A DNA stretch of 64,000 nucleotides from Lytechinus variegatus. Taxonomy: Eukaryota; Echinodermata; Echinoidea; Temnopleuroida; Toxopneustidae. The DNA is taken from assembly GCF_018143015.1 (NCBI RefSeq), contig NC_054746.1, positions 26,426,464 through 26,490,463 on the forward strand, read 5' to 3'. A program made the translations under genes and the position numbers. Position 1 is the first letter of the stretch. Each line of letters opens with the position of its first letter. This document shows, piece after piece, positions 35,901 through 45,089 of the stretch. The notes beneath the pieces were generated by a model. That model saw nothing but the letters and a program-made list of their open reading frames with translations, was not told the origin of the DNA and made no database searches.

Positions 35901-38900
35901 ATGAGATTTTCAGCATTGTGCTTGTATGATTTTTCTTTATTGATTAAAATCAACATTTTTCTGAGGTGGACTTGACCTTTAAGGACAAGTCCAACCCAAC
36001 AAAAGTTGGTTTGAACTTTATCAAACAAGCAGAACACTGAAAATTTCATCAAAATAAGATACCTGTAGATGTAAATGTAATTGAAGAAAGCTATGAAGAT
36101 TAAAGTTTTTTTTTAAATAAAATAATTACGCATAACATAGGTATTGGGTAACATACTATAATGAAAGAATTGATGTCATACATGTGATGAATATTTCAAT
36201 TTTAGCAGATTTGACAATAAAGAAACACCTTTAATAAATGATTCGCAATAAGTTGAACAATTTCCACTACACATATACATGTATTCAAGGAGGAATTAAA
36301 ACTTGTTTCCAATAGAAAGGTAAAATTGAAAAATATTTCATATGAAAATAAAAGGTAGCCATTGGTTCCCTTATTTGCATACTGACTAGGGTGTGTATTT
36401 CACTGTTTTTAGGAACACTGAAAATGAAACTTTAATTAAAGTGTTGTAAATACAACTTCTTTAACTTACATGATTTTGATGAAATACTTTTTAGTTATTT
36501 GCTTACATATTAATGGTCTCATCCCATTTAAACCATTTTTGTTCAAAGTTAATGTTCAATGAAAACTACATGTAAGCTTTCTAATCAGTGGTGTACTGTG
36601 TATGTAATGTGCAAAACAATTCAAGGGGGATATATATGGCGTATCGCGTAAAATTTACCAAAAGTTGCAAGCGAGCAAATTGAGTGACCAATTTTGACAT
36701 TTTTATTACCAAAATCAAATTTTGTGATATATGTTGACATATTCAGAAACTTATATCATATTTCACCCTCCCCTGTCCTTTTCTCTTTTTTTCTTGCTTG
36801 GTCTTGAAAAATTTGTCCCCACCCATCTATACTCCAGTGTTTCCAATAATGAAGAAAGTAAGGAGTAGGCCTACCGGTATATAGTAATGGGTGAATGGGT
36901 ACCCGGCAAGATTAATTCCTTAAATGCATGAGTGCTGAAAGGCAGCTCAAGCTAAAGCCGGGGTAATAATAATAACAACGCGCCTCGGAATAGAATATAT
37001 CTAGACAGATGGCGCTATATAAATGCCTATTATTATTGTTATTACATGTATATGTAAGTAGTCAGTGCATGCCAGGAAAAAAAGGATTTGAGAATTATCA
37101 TAAACGCTAGGTGGAACTCAAACTGCCTCGATCACAAGAATCTCTGTTTAATTACAAGAACTTTTTTTCAGGCAAGTTAATACCCGTTAATTATTCCCAC
37201 ATTCACACTGCCCTGAAATATACCCTTCGGGATAAATTCCTGAAGTTACAAGCATGCGCAGTATACCGTCTGATAAACAAGCTACATGTACATGTAGCAA
37301 GGCATGAGATTCAAAGTCGCTAACTCAACAGCCACCCACGGCACCCAAGCCCTACTACACGCTGTGCTGAAGTTCCCATAATTTGCTTTCTCATTGCCAA
37401 AATACCTGCGACCTCAGCAAAATCCCCGCGAAAGTTTTCTGAATTTTCTTTCGGGGAGATTACACATAATTTGCTTTCACATTTGCAAAATACCTAGAAC
37501 AAACTTTTGAGGCGGTCTGAACCCACCTAATGACACAAAGCTACATGTAGGTCCTCTTTTAACTTGTAATATGCATTCATGCTTTTAAAATGAAGAGTAC
37601 ATGTAGTTAACAAAATTAATCTGGTTGGCAGTATCTAAATCACATTTCTGGAAAGTTCATTTTTGGCCCTTCTATAGGCTCCTACACTTTACAATGTACA
37701 TGTATGTAATCCAAGGAAAATGGAGAAATGATAAAGACTTATATTTGAGGTTATCCTTCCAGTTCAAAAATTTTACAAATCAAAGACATGTTCAGTTAGC
37801 TGAGTGCTAGGCTGACTGCAATAACAGAAAACAGAGTTTTGAATTTTCCTTTTCCTTCACACTCTGCTTTGCTGACGATCAACCATGCATTCGGTATTCT
37901 GTAAAGTGCATGATGAGATGCTACATGTATATGAAGAGCAGGAATAAATTTTTTATTGAATTGGATTTGCATGGCTTGCATGCATTACTTCTTTTTATTC
38001 CTTATTCATTTTTCCTGATTCATAATCAAAGGGCAGACAATAAACTTTATTAGTATTTTCTCTTTGAAATTCATGTAAGTCCTGCATTGTTGGTACCTAG
38101 GACTTTATTTGAATAATTTTTACTCAATCACACTATTTTATGCATAGAGTAAGCCTGTACGTTTGTTTGCTTTTTTTAATAAAAAAAGGAGCACCTAAGC
38201 TTTACACTTTACAGACATGTACATGTATCTGTGTAAATTGTGTTTTGTTTTCTAGGATGTACTGTAGTGGATTTTGAAGTTTGTGTTAAAAATGTACATA
38301 GGAGATATACAGTGTAGAACTTAAGTAGCAGCACCAAATATCTATGTAACAGAAGTTGTCAATCTATTAGCTGTTGTGTATAATGTAGCCTGTAGGTCTA
38401 TACATTGGTACAGAAAGGAAGAAGGGGGGGGGGGGTGGGACTTTGACAGAAAAAAAAAAGAAGAAGAGGCTTCAAAAGGAGGAAAATGATGGCAAATTGA
38501 AGAAAGTTGCTTAACTTTAAAAAAGAAAGATTAGAATGAAGACTATTAAGAAGTCACAAACAGGAAGATGGGAAAAGGCCTGAAGGCGAAAAAAGTGAAA
38601 AAGCTGGAAAAATTTCAGTAAATGATCATCATTGGTTATGCCTTAATACGGAAAGCTGTAATTTCCAGTCACACATCTGTTGTTTAGTTTAAATTTATTA
38701 CTATACACCTGCAGAAGAAAATAATGATCCCACCAAACACCTACAAATGCATGATAAGCCAGTGCCAGGGTAAGATGTAATTTGACCAAAATGAAAATAA
38801 AATGAATGAAAATATTTTGGCGCTAGTGCAGTTTTTCACCTGCCAACTTCAAGCAACCTTCCCCGCTTAACTGCAGAATACCCCGCACATTTCACTGCTA

Positions 38901-41845
38901 CAATATTGGCGGGCCAAAGATCTATGATGTGAAGATTGGTAGAGTGCTGGCGAGCCTATACGCATGCGCACTTGGATTGGCATCTAGTTAAAAGTTGATT
39001 GGCTTTCAATCTCACAGCGTTGGCATTGTTGGCTCGTTGGGATCATGTTCAGTCTCACATTGTTGACGTCGTTGGAGCATGTTCAGTCTCACAATCACAT
39101 CGTTGGCTCGTTGGGAGCATGTTCAATTAAAAATTGTTGATCATGTAATGTCTCGTTCTAAACACTAAAAGAGATTCTCGTTATGCCTCGTTCCAATCTT
39201 AAAAGTGGATTGGCATTCAATCTCACAGCGTTGTCTTGTTGGGAGCATATTCAATTTCAAATCATTGATTATGTAATGTCTTGTTCTGAACAATAGAAAA
39301 GAATCTTGTAATTATGTAATGTCTCATTTTTAACAATAAAAAAAGGGATTGGTATCATATATGTTCAACAATGAATGTCTCGTTCTAATACATCAAGTGG
39401 CTTGGTATTCATATATCACAACGTTGGCATCGTTGGGAACATGTTGAATTTAATATCATGTTCAATTGAAGACCAATATTGTTCCTACATCTGATCACAT
39501 CGTAGGTCATTGGTCACATCAATCATTCATGATTTCGACATGCGGGGTATTCTGCACTTATTAAAATTTCCCTACTGGAAATTGTTTGCAAATGACATGG
39601 CAAATCTTTCGGTCACATTTTGAGGTCGATAAACAATATGCCCACCGCTTTTCCGAATTTCGCGATCGGGGGCTTTGACTGTTATTCTGGTGCTGAGGGC
39701 TAAAAGTTGGATTATGTATAGTAGTGGATTGTATTACCAAACACTTTTCATGAATTCGATTATATCAAATATATGTCATTTATTCTCATAAAATTCACCA
39801 AACTTTCACCATAAATTATAAATACACAAATACCGGTACCGGTACCTACAAAATATGAATAGACTTTTCTAAAAATGTTGCTGAAATTGTATTTCATTTA
39901 TACAATACCAGCTTCCAATCTCACCCCTCTTTGCATGTGAAATATTTTGGTCACTTGAAAAAGGTATCGTATTTCTGGACATGTATTGTATTTTCTATGA
40001 CTAGAACTAACTTTGTGAATGTTAGGTCTATAAAATTTGAGAAAACAATATATCAGTAGAGGCGCACGGCCAATATTGTAGACTGTCTCCAATGTGGGAG
40101 ATTATCTCCAATATCAGAGACTTTTGTAAATAATTTGGGTATCCAATTTCAGAGAGTCTCCAGTTTTGGAGCCTAATTTCCTTTGTTTACATAATTTGCG
40201 GCAAAAGGATTACCTTGGCGGCAAATAAATATGTGAAAAGCAGATTCCTCATGAAAATTTACACCTTTTCACCGTCTACTTTAAAAATTCACCGTCTACT
40301 TTGATAAGGATTTTTGTTGTCATCCACACACAAAGCAAATGGGCATCTGATCTCAGCGAGACAAAATTTTGGGTGGAAAAAATTATGCTTTTATTGTTGG
40401 TGTTGTTTCTTTTGTCCTTTTGCAAAGCAAGTCTCCAATGTGGGAGATTGTCTCCCATTGGAGAGTCTCCCATATTGGCCGTGTGCCTCTACTTAGCCTG
40501 GGGCGTTTTGGGAGTGAAAGTTATATACTGTACGTATGGAGTCACTCCCCACTAACGCCTGGGTTTCCTCCCTATACTTCCCCACATACGGGTACAAAAC
40601 CAGAAACTTTCGCCCCCGAGAATTCTACTTTCCCTCTAAAAGATCTAGCCCTAAAACATGTACATGGGGTCCAACTTCATTTCCAACATTTCAGCGATAT
40701 TGATTTCATTTTTAAAGAAGAATTCATTAAAAAAACGAGAGATTTGTTTTGAAAAGATGGAAAGAGCTTACTTCCGTGTTTACGTCGCCATCTTGATTTC
40801 TTTGTCTTCTGCTTGGCGACAGCACGCAAATCCAGCGATTTGCGTGCTGTCGCCAAGCGGAAGACAAAGAAATCAAGATGGCGACGTAAACACGGAAGTA
40901 AGCTCTTTCCATCTTTTCAAAACAAATCTCTCGTTTTTTTAATGAATTCTTCTTTAAAAATGAAATCAATATCGCTGAAATGTTGGAAATGAAGTTGGAC
41001 CCCATGTACATGTTTTAGGGCTAGATCTTTTAGATGGAAAGTAGAATTCTCGGGGGCAAAAGTTTCTGGTTTTGTACCCGTATGTGGGGAAGTATAGGGA
41101 GGAAACCCAGGCGTTAGTGGGGAGTGACTCCATACGTACAGTATATAACTTTCACTCCCCAAAACGCCCCAGGCTACCTCTACTGTAGGCCTACATGATA
41201 AAAACAGTAACTAAAAAGTTATTTTGAACACATTTTATTATTTTGAGAATATAAAGACTTTAAAAAGGTATTTTGACAATTTTTCATCATCTTTCTATTC
41301 AAGTTCCTTTTTGGAAGGATGTTGGAAAGTTTAGAGCGTACGATTATGAAATTATTTTCTGTCACTCTCTCTACCGTACCGCCGCAGCGTTGCGATGATC
41401 ATTCGGAACCCGGAAGTGCGCGGGCCGGGGAGTTTCGGGTCGCAAGCGTTTCCCGTTCCGTCATATCACCTGGCCTAAATAAAAAAAATCCCAGGGCAAT
41501 ATTAAAAATCAAACTTACATTTCCTTTGCTTTGCGACCCATCCTCATGCTCAGTATATTGGACAGTCTTCGTTCCTCCTTGGATATTCAGCCGCGGAAAA
41601 CTTTCCGGCGGGGCATCTTTATTGCTTAGGAGTTGGCCCTGAAGACGAATTTCATACCTAATTTTTAAATCGGGGTCAATAAACCACTCGTCGAGGAGTG
41701 AGTCCTTTTCAGCTTGCGTCAATCTCTCCCAATTCCTCCTGTTTTTCTCCATGCATTTCCTCTTTTCTTCTATAATTTTGTAAGCTATTGGATTCATCGA
41801 TGCAAAATAATCGTCACAAATCTCTTCCATAGTTTGATTAGTCAT
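23922..41845 (-). CDS. C1orf198-like protein (DUF4706 family), 4 coding exons
   Basis: Joining 41845-41519, 35250-35200, 26693-25983 and 23996-23922 on the minus strand gives 387 residues, with all three introns in phase 0 and GT-AG borders. Three separated blocks match human C1orf198, which is slightly shorter. The N-terminal domain (DDYFASMNPIAYKIIEEKRK then NWERLTQAEKDSLLDEW) fits the family's [20 protein letters not shown]...WARLPPAQQDEIID. Exon 2 codes TITWKDEFSGPFLWETK, fitting LTWQDEHSAPFSWETK. The last exon ends in FDFLLSW against human FDFLDNW. Exon 3 is a long, charged, low-complexity linker, likely disordered. The molecular function of the family is not established, so none is assigned. 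The 3.6 kb repeat element lies in intron 2, the foldback elements in intron 1, and a CRE-bearing palindrome in intron 3. Confidence 0.85.
24238..24371. repeat. dispersed repeat related to 12840-12930
   Basis: It shares the ordered blocks TACGGCAAGTTGAAAACAGC, TTTTGTACCAGCTACAT, GATGGTTGAA and AAATGTGACTGAAGTA with the segment upstream of the LRR gene. It lies in intron 3 of the C1orf198-like gene. Confidence 0.55.
24770..25325. mobile_element. AAGGACAAGTCCACC-family element, decayed copy
   Basis: Internal blocks survive (ACACTGAAAATTTCATCAAA on the left; ACATCCGATTTGATGAAATT on the right, inverted), as does the TTTCTTTTATTTTTTATTG middle, but both termini are degraded. It is an older copy of the family seen intact at 15994-16597. 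Confidence 0.6.
25622..25867. mobile_element. foldback element with a CRE palindrome in each arm
   Basis: The left arm runs GAGTACTGAAGCGATGACGTCA, GTTGCCATGGTGTCATGATG, then ACTGGTTC. The right arm is its inverse (GAACCAGCCCGCCATGACAC, CATGGCAACTGACGTCAC, CTTCGGTACTC). Each arm contains TGACGTCA, the consensus CREB/ATF site. It lies in intron 3 of the C1orf198-like gene, about 115 bases beyond exon 3. No target duplication was visible. Confidence 0.7.
25983..26693 (-). CDS. C1orf198-like, coding exon 3 (charged linker)
   Basis: Residues 127-363, from CQQDLPMMSPGS to AASAGSDQ. Acceptor TTTGCAACCTCAG, donor GATCAG then GTATGTATT. The middle is very rich in K, E, D and R (for example KKEERAKEKERAREKENQKR), then S/P/T-rich. 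It is probably disordered. CQQ follows WETK as human has SQ after WETK. Plus-strand frames across this exon are antisense shadows. Confidence 0.85.
26706..28813. other. intron 2 of the C1orf198-like gene, AT-rich unique DNA
   Basis: No coding exon on either strand could be supported. TACATGTA-type words recur (near 27130, 27165, 28265, 28325). The short frames here lack motifs. Confidence 0.4.
28814..28837. repeat. uninterrupted run of 24 G
   Basis: A 24-base guanine homopolymer, the longest in the window. It could form G-quadruplex structure and is a likely site of length error in assembly. Confidence 0.9.
28875..29110. repeat. CCCCTAAACAAGTTTTTGGC-type dispersed repeat
   Basis: CCCCCTAAACAAGTTTTTTG, GGCCCCTAAACAAGTTGTCG and ACCCCCTAAACAGGTTTCTC recur within about 100 bases, followed by two AAAGCTTTGG-A-rich-CATACCCTAAA units. 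It is a low-order tandem repeat with no coding potential. Confidence 0.6.
30480..31450. repeat. decayed dispersed repeat inside the 3.6 kb element
   Basis: Two related halves (about 30000-30350 and 31140-31450) share phrases such as ATTATCATCTG, GCATTATTGCAAGGTGTTGCG against GCATCCTTGTGAGATGTTGC, and GAGCGAGCGGCTTGG against GCGAGCAAGCGGTTTGG. The wording resembles an old element duplicated locally. No reading frame survives. Confidence 0.45.
31822..31960. mobile_element. GCCTGTTGCATAAAAC MITE
   Basis: It has inverted ends GCCTGTTGCATAAAACTTTT and AAAAGTTTTATGCAACAGGC, extending inward through TACCTGAGAAAAC and its inverse, around a short unique core. No coding capacity. Confidence 0.8.
32823..35199. 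other. intron 2 of the C1orf198-like gene, AT-rich DNA
   Basis: No supported exon. TACATGTA words cluster near 33050, 33880, 34390 and 34850. Poly-A stretches occur at 34440-34480 and poly-C/G at 33970-33985. Confidence 0.4.
35200..35250 (-). CDS. C1orf198-like, coding exon 2 (51-base exon)
   Basis: Residues 110-126, TITWKDEFSGPFLWETK. On the minus strand the acceptor is TTTTTCTCTCTCAG and the donor AAG then GTTTGTTG. Exactly 17 codons with both borders in phase 0. The W-x-DE...PF-WETK pattern is the conserved central block of the family and confirms the exon despite its size. Confidence 0.85.
35407..35980. mobile_element. AAGGACAAGTCCACC-family palindromic element, copy C
   Basis: It begins AAAGGATAAGTCCACCCCAA and ends AGGTGGACTTGACCTTT. 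The interior closely follows copy B, including CTCGGTCGGTATGCAAATGA, which serves as an uninterrupted reference for the copies at 43003 and 44086. It lies in intron 1 of the C1orf198-like gene. Confidence 0.8.
35981..36500. mobile_element. AAGGACAAGTCCACC-family element, decayed copy D
   Basis: A second left end (AAGGACAAGTCCAACCCAAC) begins exactly where copy C ends, followed by ACACTGAAAATTTCATCAAA. The right end is not recognisable. The head-to-tail arrangement suggests insertion next to, or unequal exchange with, copy C. Confidence 0.55.
36501..38818. other. intron 1 of the C1orf198-like gene, mixed unique and repeat DNA
   Basis: A retroposon tail with ATT repeats is at about 37010-37045. 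A pair of similar phrases (ATTTGCTTTCTCATTGCCAA at about 37380 and ATTTGCTTTCACATTTGCAA at about 37470) marks a degenerate local repeat. A purine-rich stretch is at 38410-38540. No exon was supported. Confidence 0.4.
38819..39700. mobile_element. GGCGCTAGTGCAG-type element with internal iterations
   Basis: It begins GGCGCTAGTGCAGTTTTTCA, a relative of the palindrome ends at 45090-45657 (GGCGCTAATGCAGTTTCGCA). Its far side shares ATGACATGGCAAATCTTTCG, GTCACATTTTGAGGTCGATA and TCGCGATCGGG with that family. An inner inverted pair (GCAGAATACCCCGCA and TGCGGGGTATTCTGC) frames a centre with repeated CACAGCGTTGGC / CGTTGGGAGCATGTTC words. No coding frame. Confidence 0.6.
40055..40493. mobile_element. 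AGTAGAGGCGCACGGCCAAT MITE
   Basis: Ends AGTAGAGGCGCACGGCCAAT and ATTGGCCGTGTGCCTCTACT are inverted. Subterminal blocks (CTCCAATGTGGGAGATT on both sides, GAGACT words) are also mirrored. The right end is directly abutted by the foldback element at 40494-41176. Confidence 0.75.
40494..41176. mobile_element. 683-base near-perfect palindrome, hAT-like foldback
   Basis: Termini TAGCCTGGGGCG and CGCCCCAGGCTA are exact inverses, and both arms (about 340 bases) are nearly identical in inverse around a centre near 40835 (TTTGCGTGCTGTCGCC). It is flanked by an 8-base direct repeat CCTCTACT at 40486-40493 and 41177-41184, the target size of hAT transposons. The left copy of that repeat is the last 8 bases of the neighbouring MITE. 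The matched open frames on both strands are a by-product of the symmetry. It lies in intron 1 of the C1orf198-like gene. Confidence 0.85.
41519..41845 (-). CDS. C1orf198-like, coding exon 1 (DUF4706 N-terminal domain)
   Basis: Residues 1-109. The ATG at 41845 opens MTNQTMEEICDDYFASMNPI; the domain continues through RRNWERLTQAEKDSLLDEWF. The exon ends SQSKGN, where the DNA reads GGAAAT then GTAAGTTT, a strong donor. The frame runs on past the donor into intron sequence, which is why the raw open frame is longer. Upstream, 41846-41960 would be 5' UTR. Confidence 0.85.
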
Positions 41846-43002
41846 TTTGGATCTAAATTATTGAATTTTTTTCGTGCAGAAAAGAAGCGGAGTTCTTGTT
41901 ATAAGTTGAAGCTGAGCTGAGCTGAATGAAGCTGGAAAATCACGTCTTCGTAGTCTACGGTACGGTATCTCAAAAAAAAAAATCTTGACAGGGGGTGCAA
42001 AAATTGCAGGCCACTAGGCCTACATGTATACTAATTTACAATCACAGCCAAAAATGCAAACTACAACAGGGACGGCGGAAGTGACCCCCCCCCAAAAAAA
42101 AAACAATCCCCGAAGGAAAAAAGTGCTATTTTTCAAAACCGAAAATGCCCTTTTTCCAAATGAAACTCCCTTTTGAAGTAAAACACAATTTTATAGGCTG
42201 GAATATCACCGTTTATTTCGGCTCATGCTTCGCGCCAGCATTATCCGATTGGTGAGATATGTATCCTATTCATGAGTCACTAAATGCAGTCCTTCACAGG
42301 TTTCTTTTCTAGCCAGGAAGAGCGGGGCGAGTCCTCCCCTTTTTTTCACGCTCTTCTAGAATCTAGAAAATCGTGAAAAATGGGCCGTAAAGAAAATTTT
42401 CACTGCCGTAGACGAAGCTTCGTCCTGTCCCACCCTGGGGCAAGTTTTGCTTTTGAATTTTTTTTTAAAATTTATGTTTTTTTCCAAAATGGCCTCGAAA
42501 TGGACGCCAGTCACCGTAATTTTCTGGAATTCCGAGCAGATAACCTCTAGCCAAGGTATGTTACCTTTGCCCCCCCCCCACCCCTCCATACGAAAATACG
42601 TTCCGCCGCCCCTGTGCTATAAAACACACTTTCAGTAATAGTTTGATGACCAAATCAAAGAATGCAATTGTTATTGCTTTACTTTTTATTTTGTTTTCTT
42701 TTTTTTATCATGGTATTGTGAAATTTCGGGACATAAATCTTTAAAGAAATACTAGAGTTAGTGTAGGCTATATAGGGTCATGTGAACCGACTGATTTGAT
42801 CAGGTGAATCAGCAATGGGAAAAACAATATATAAACGAACAGATGAAAACTGGCCTGAGCCTCAAGCTCTTTGAAAAGTACAGGTAGGCCTATGGGCCTA
42901 TTCACATGTTTTGGGGCTTAAAAAAAATCGAGTGAGAGCGGAGAGGTTGGGGGAGCGTAAAAATTGTAATAAATGGAATGCAATAAGAACCCATCCCGAA
43001 TT
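41846..43002. other. upstream region of the C1orf198-like gene
   Basis: 41846-41960 should contain the minus-strand 5' UTR and promoter; AGCTGAGCTGAGCTGAA is a short repeat there. At 42190-42300 a phrase shared with 31710-31810 (GAGATATGTATCCTATTCAT then GAGTCACTAAATGCAGTCCT) shows a dispersed repeat. Poly-C runs at about 42085 and 42570 probably belong to decayed elements. No further exon was seen. Confidence 0.4.
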
Positions 43003-43590
43003 AAAGGACAAGTCCACTTCAACAATAGGCTGGTTTGAATAAAAAAGTGAAAGAAATCCCAAAAGCACAACACTGAAAATGTCATCAAACTCAGATTTAA
43101 TATAAAAAAGTAATATAGATGGCTATATTATCACATATAAGTCGTGCACATCTTGGCATGGGCGGAAATCCCAGGGGGGGGGGGGGCAGGGGAAACATGT
43201 ATCAAATGTCCCCACTAAAATTTTTGGTCTTTATGATGGTAAGAAATTCATCATTCAAAATCGAATTAAAACATGTATTTTAGGACAACATTTTGGGAGA
43301 TAACTTTTTTTTTTGCTTGTCAAATTTTCCAGCACCTTAATTGCCCCCCTTGTTTTGGGAGAGATTTCCGCCCCAGCATCTTGATCTGTATGCAAATTAG
43401 GGCACTGATTACATCACTCGTTCACTTTTTCTTTCGTATTTATTTCATTATCTGAAAAAAGAAATATTTTCTCCTAATTTTTCTGCTGTGAAACACAATT
43501 TTATCCTCCCATAACATGTGAAATGTCCATTGTGGTTCAGCTGTAAAAAATGAAATATTGTATAATTAAAAAAAAAATATATATATATAC
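43003..43590. mobile_element. AAGGACAAGTCCACC-family element, copy F, interrupted
   Basis: It begins AAAGGACAAGTCCACTTCAA. Its sequence is cut by a 220-base insert at 43157-43376, after which TCTGTATGCAAATTAGGGCA resumes the order seen uninterrupted in copy C (TCGGTATGCAAATGAGGAAC). Its right end is decayed and replaced by an AT-rich run near 43570-43600. Confidence 0.7.
43157..43376. mobile_element. nested hAT-like MITE, CATGGGCGGAAAT ends
   Basis: Ends CATGGGCGGAAATCCC and the inverse GAGATTTCCGCCCCAG frame the insert; G-rich and C-rich subterminal runs are present. Flanking CATCTTGG (43149-43156) and CATCTTGA (43377-43384) form an 8-base target duplication with one mismatch. Removing the insert restores the host element's order. 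Confidence 0.75.
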
Positions 43591-43599
43591 ATATATATG

Positions 43600-44085
43600 A
43601 ATATGTTTGTGTGCAATTATTTATATATAGATCCAGGATATTGACCCTACGTGTAATTATATAAACTTTATATGAACAAATCATAGAGGTAGATCATGAT
43701 GGCAAATCCAATTTTTTTTAATTTCCCTTCTCTTAAATGCAGGCTACCGTAGGTAGTTAGTTAATATCGGAGCTAGCTGAAACTAAGTAATTGAAAGGAT
43801 TTTATTTATTTGAGAAGGAGGCCTCAAATTGGTCCTCACAGTCTTTGCTGCAATGGTAAGGAGTTAATCTGAGTGAAATTCTTATAAAATTATAAATTTG
43901 CTCACTTTTATGAGTTGTTTTTCAAAAAATTCTGTTATATGAGACTGTTTTTCCATACGGAAAAATTGTGCCATTTTTATTAGAATAACCTTTTATGTAC
44001 AGTCCCATTCCTTGCTTTCCCCGTTAGGCCCTAACGTTAGACGTGGGTCCCATGTGCTGCGCGCGCCTTTTTTAACTAACAAGTT
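43600..44085. other. AT-rich intergenic DNA
   Basis: No exon or clear repeat was recognised. An (AT)-rich tract lies at 43570-43605. Confidence 0.35.
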
Positions 44086-45000
44086 GAAGGACAAGTCCAC
44101 CCTAACAAAAAATTGAATTGAATAAAAAAGAGAAAAATCCAACTAACATAAAACTGAAAATTTCATCTAAATTGGATGAAAAATAAGAAAGTTATGAGAA
44201 AAGGCAGTGTATACAGCCACACGCGTGTGTCTTTACCATCCAGCCACACGCGTGTGGTTATATCCAGAACACCTATCTGTGGATACCGCCACACGCCACC
44301 AGTAAAACACGTATGTAGGTCTGACTGTCTATATCACGATCAAAATAACCTCATTTCTTCATTAAATTCTTACATTCTAAACCCCTTTGATATCCTTAGA
44401 TCGTTTCAATTTCATTCTCACCGTCTTCTCTCCTTGCTTTTCTTGTCTTGTTACAAACGGTCGTCTGTTTAACAGCAAATTCTCTTTTTCTACTTGTGTC
44501 GATTCTGGCTTCCTTCGCGGTGGCAGACCCATACAGCGTTAGCGCAGCGCAGTAGTAGACATACAGAGTTTGGGTTTACGTTTACTACTGCCCTGCGCTA
44601 ACGCTGTATGGGTCTGCCACCGCGAAGGAAGCCAGAATCGACACAAGTAGAAAAAGAGAATTTGCTGTTAAACAGACGACCGTTTGTAACAAGACAAGAA
44701 AAGCAAGGAGAGAAGACGGTGAGAATGAAATTGAAACGATCTAAGGATATCAAAGGGGTTTAGAATGTAAGAATTTAATGAAGAAATGAGGTTATTTTGA
44801 TCGTGATATAGACGGTCAGACCTACATACGGTACGTGTTTTACTGTTATTACTGGCGGCGTGTGGCGTTATCCACAGATAGGTGTTCTGGATATAACCAC
44901 ACGCGTGTGGCTGGATGGTAAAGACACACGCGTGTGGCTGTATACACTGCCATGAGGAAAATATGACATTTTAAAGTTTCGCGTAATTTCACAAAACACC
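44086..45000. mobile_element. AAGGACAAGTCCACC-family element, copy G, interrupted
   Basis: The left part runs from GAAGGACAAGTCCACCCTAA to AAATAAGAAAGTTATGA; after the palindrome at 44203-44951 it resumes as ATGACATTTTAAAGTTTCGC. In copies B and C those two parts are contiguous. No right terminus was found, and other elements follow. Confidence 0.7.
44203..44951. mobile_element. 749-base palindrome, GGCAGTGTATACAGCC ends
   Basis: Ends GGCAGTGTATACAGCCACAC and GTGTGGCTGTATACACTGCC are exact inverses; arms of about 350 bases are nearly identical in inverse around a short loop near 44560-44590. CCACACGCGTGTGG, itself a palindrome, recurs in both arms. The nearest flanks, ATGAGAAAA and ATGAGGAAA, may be a 9-base duplication with one mismatch, which would suit Mutator-type elements, but this is tentative. 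It is nested in copy G. Confidence 0.8.
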
Positions 45001-45089
45001 AAAGTCCAAACAATCCAGATCATCTAGACTAGTCTTGTTGAGGACGCAATGATGATGACTTTTGATAATGAAATATACCTATTCATCAT

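Noticed and set aside
40658-41011. Two near-identical 94-codon frames on opposite strands
   Set aside because: They arise because the 683-base palindrome reads the same on both strands; the peptide has no recognised domain.
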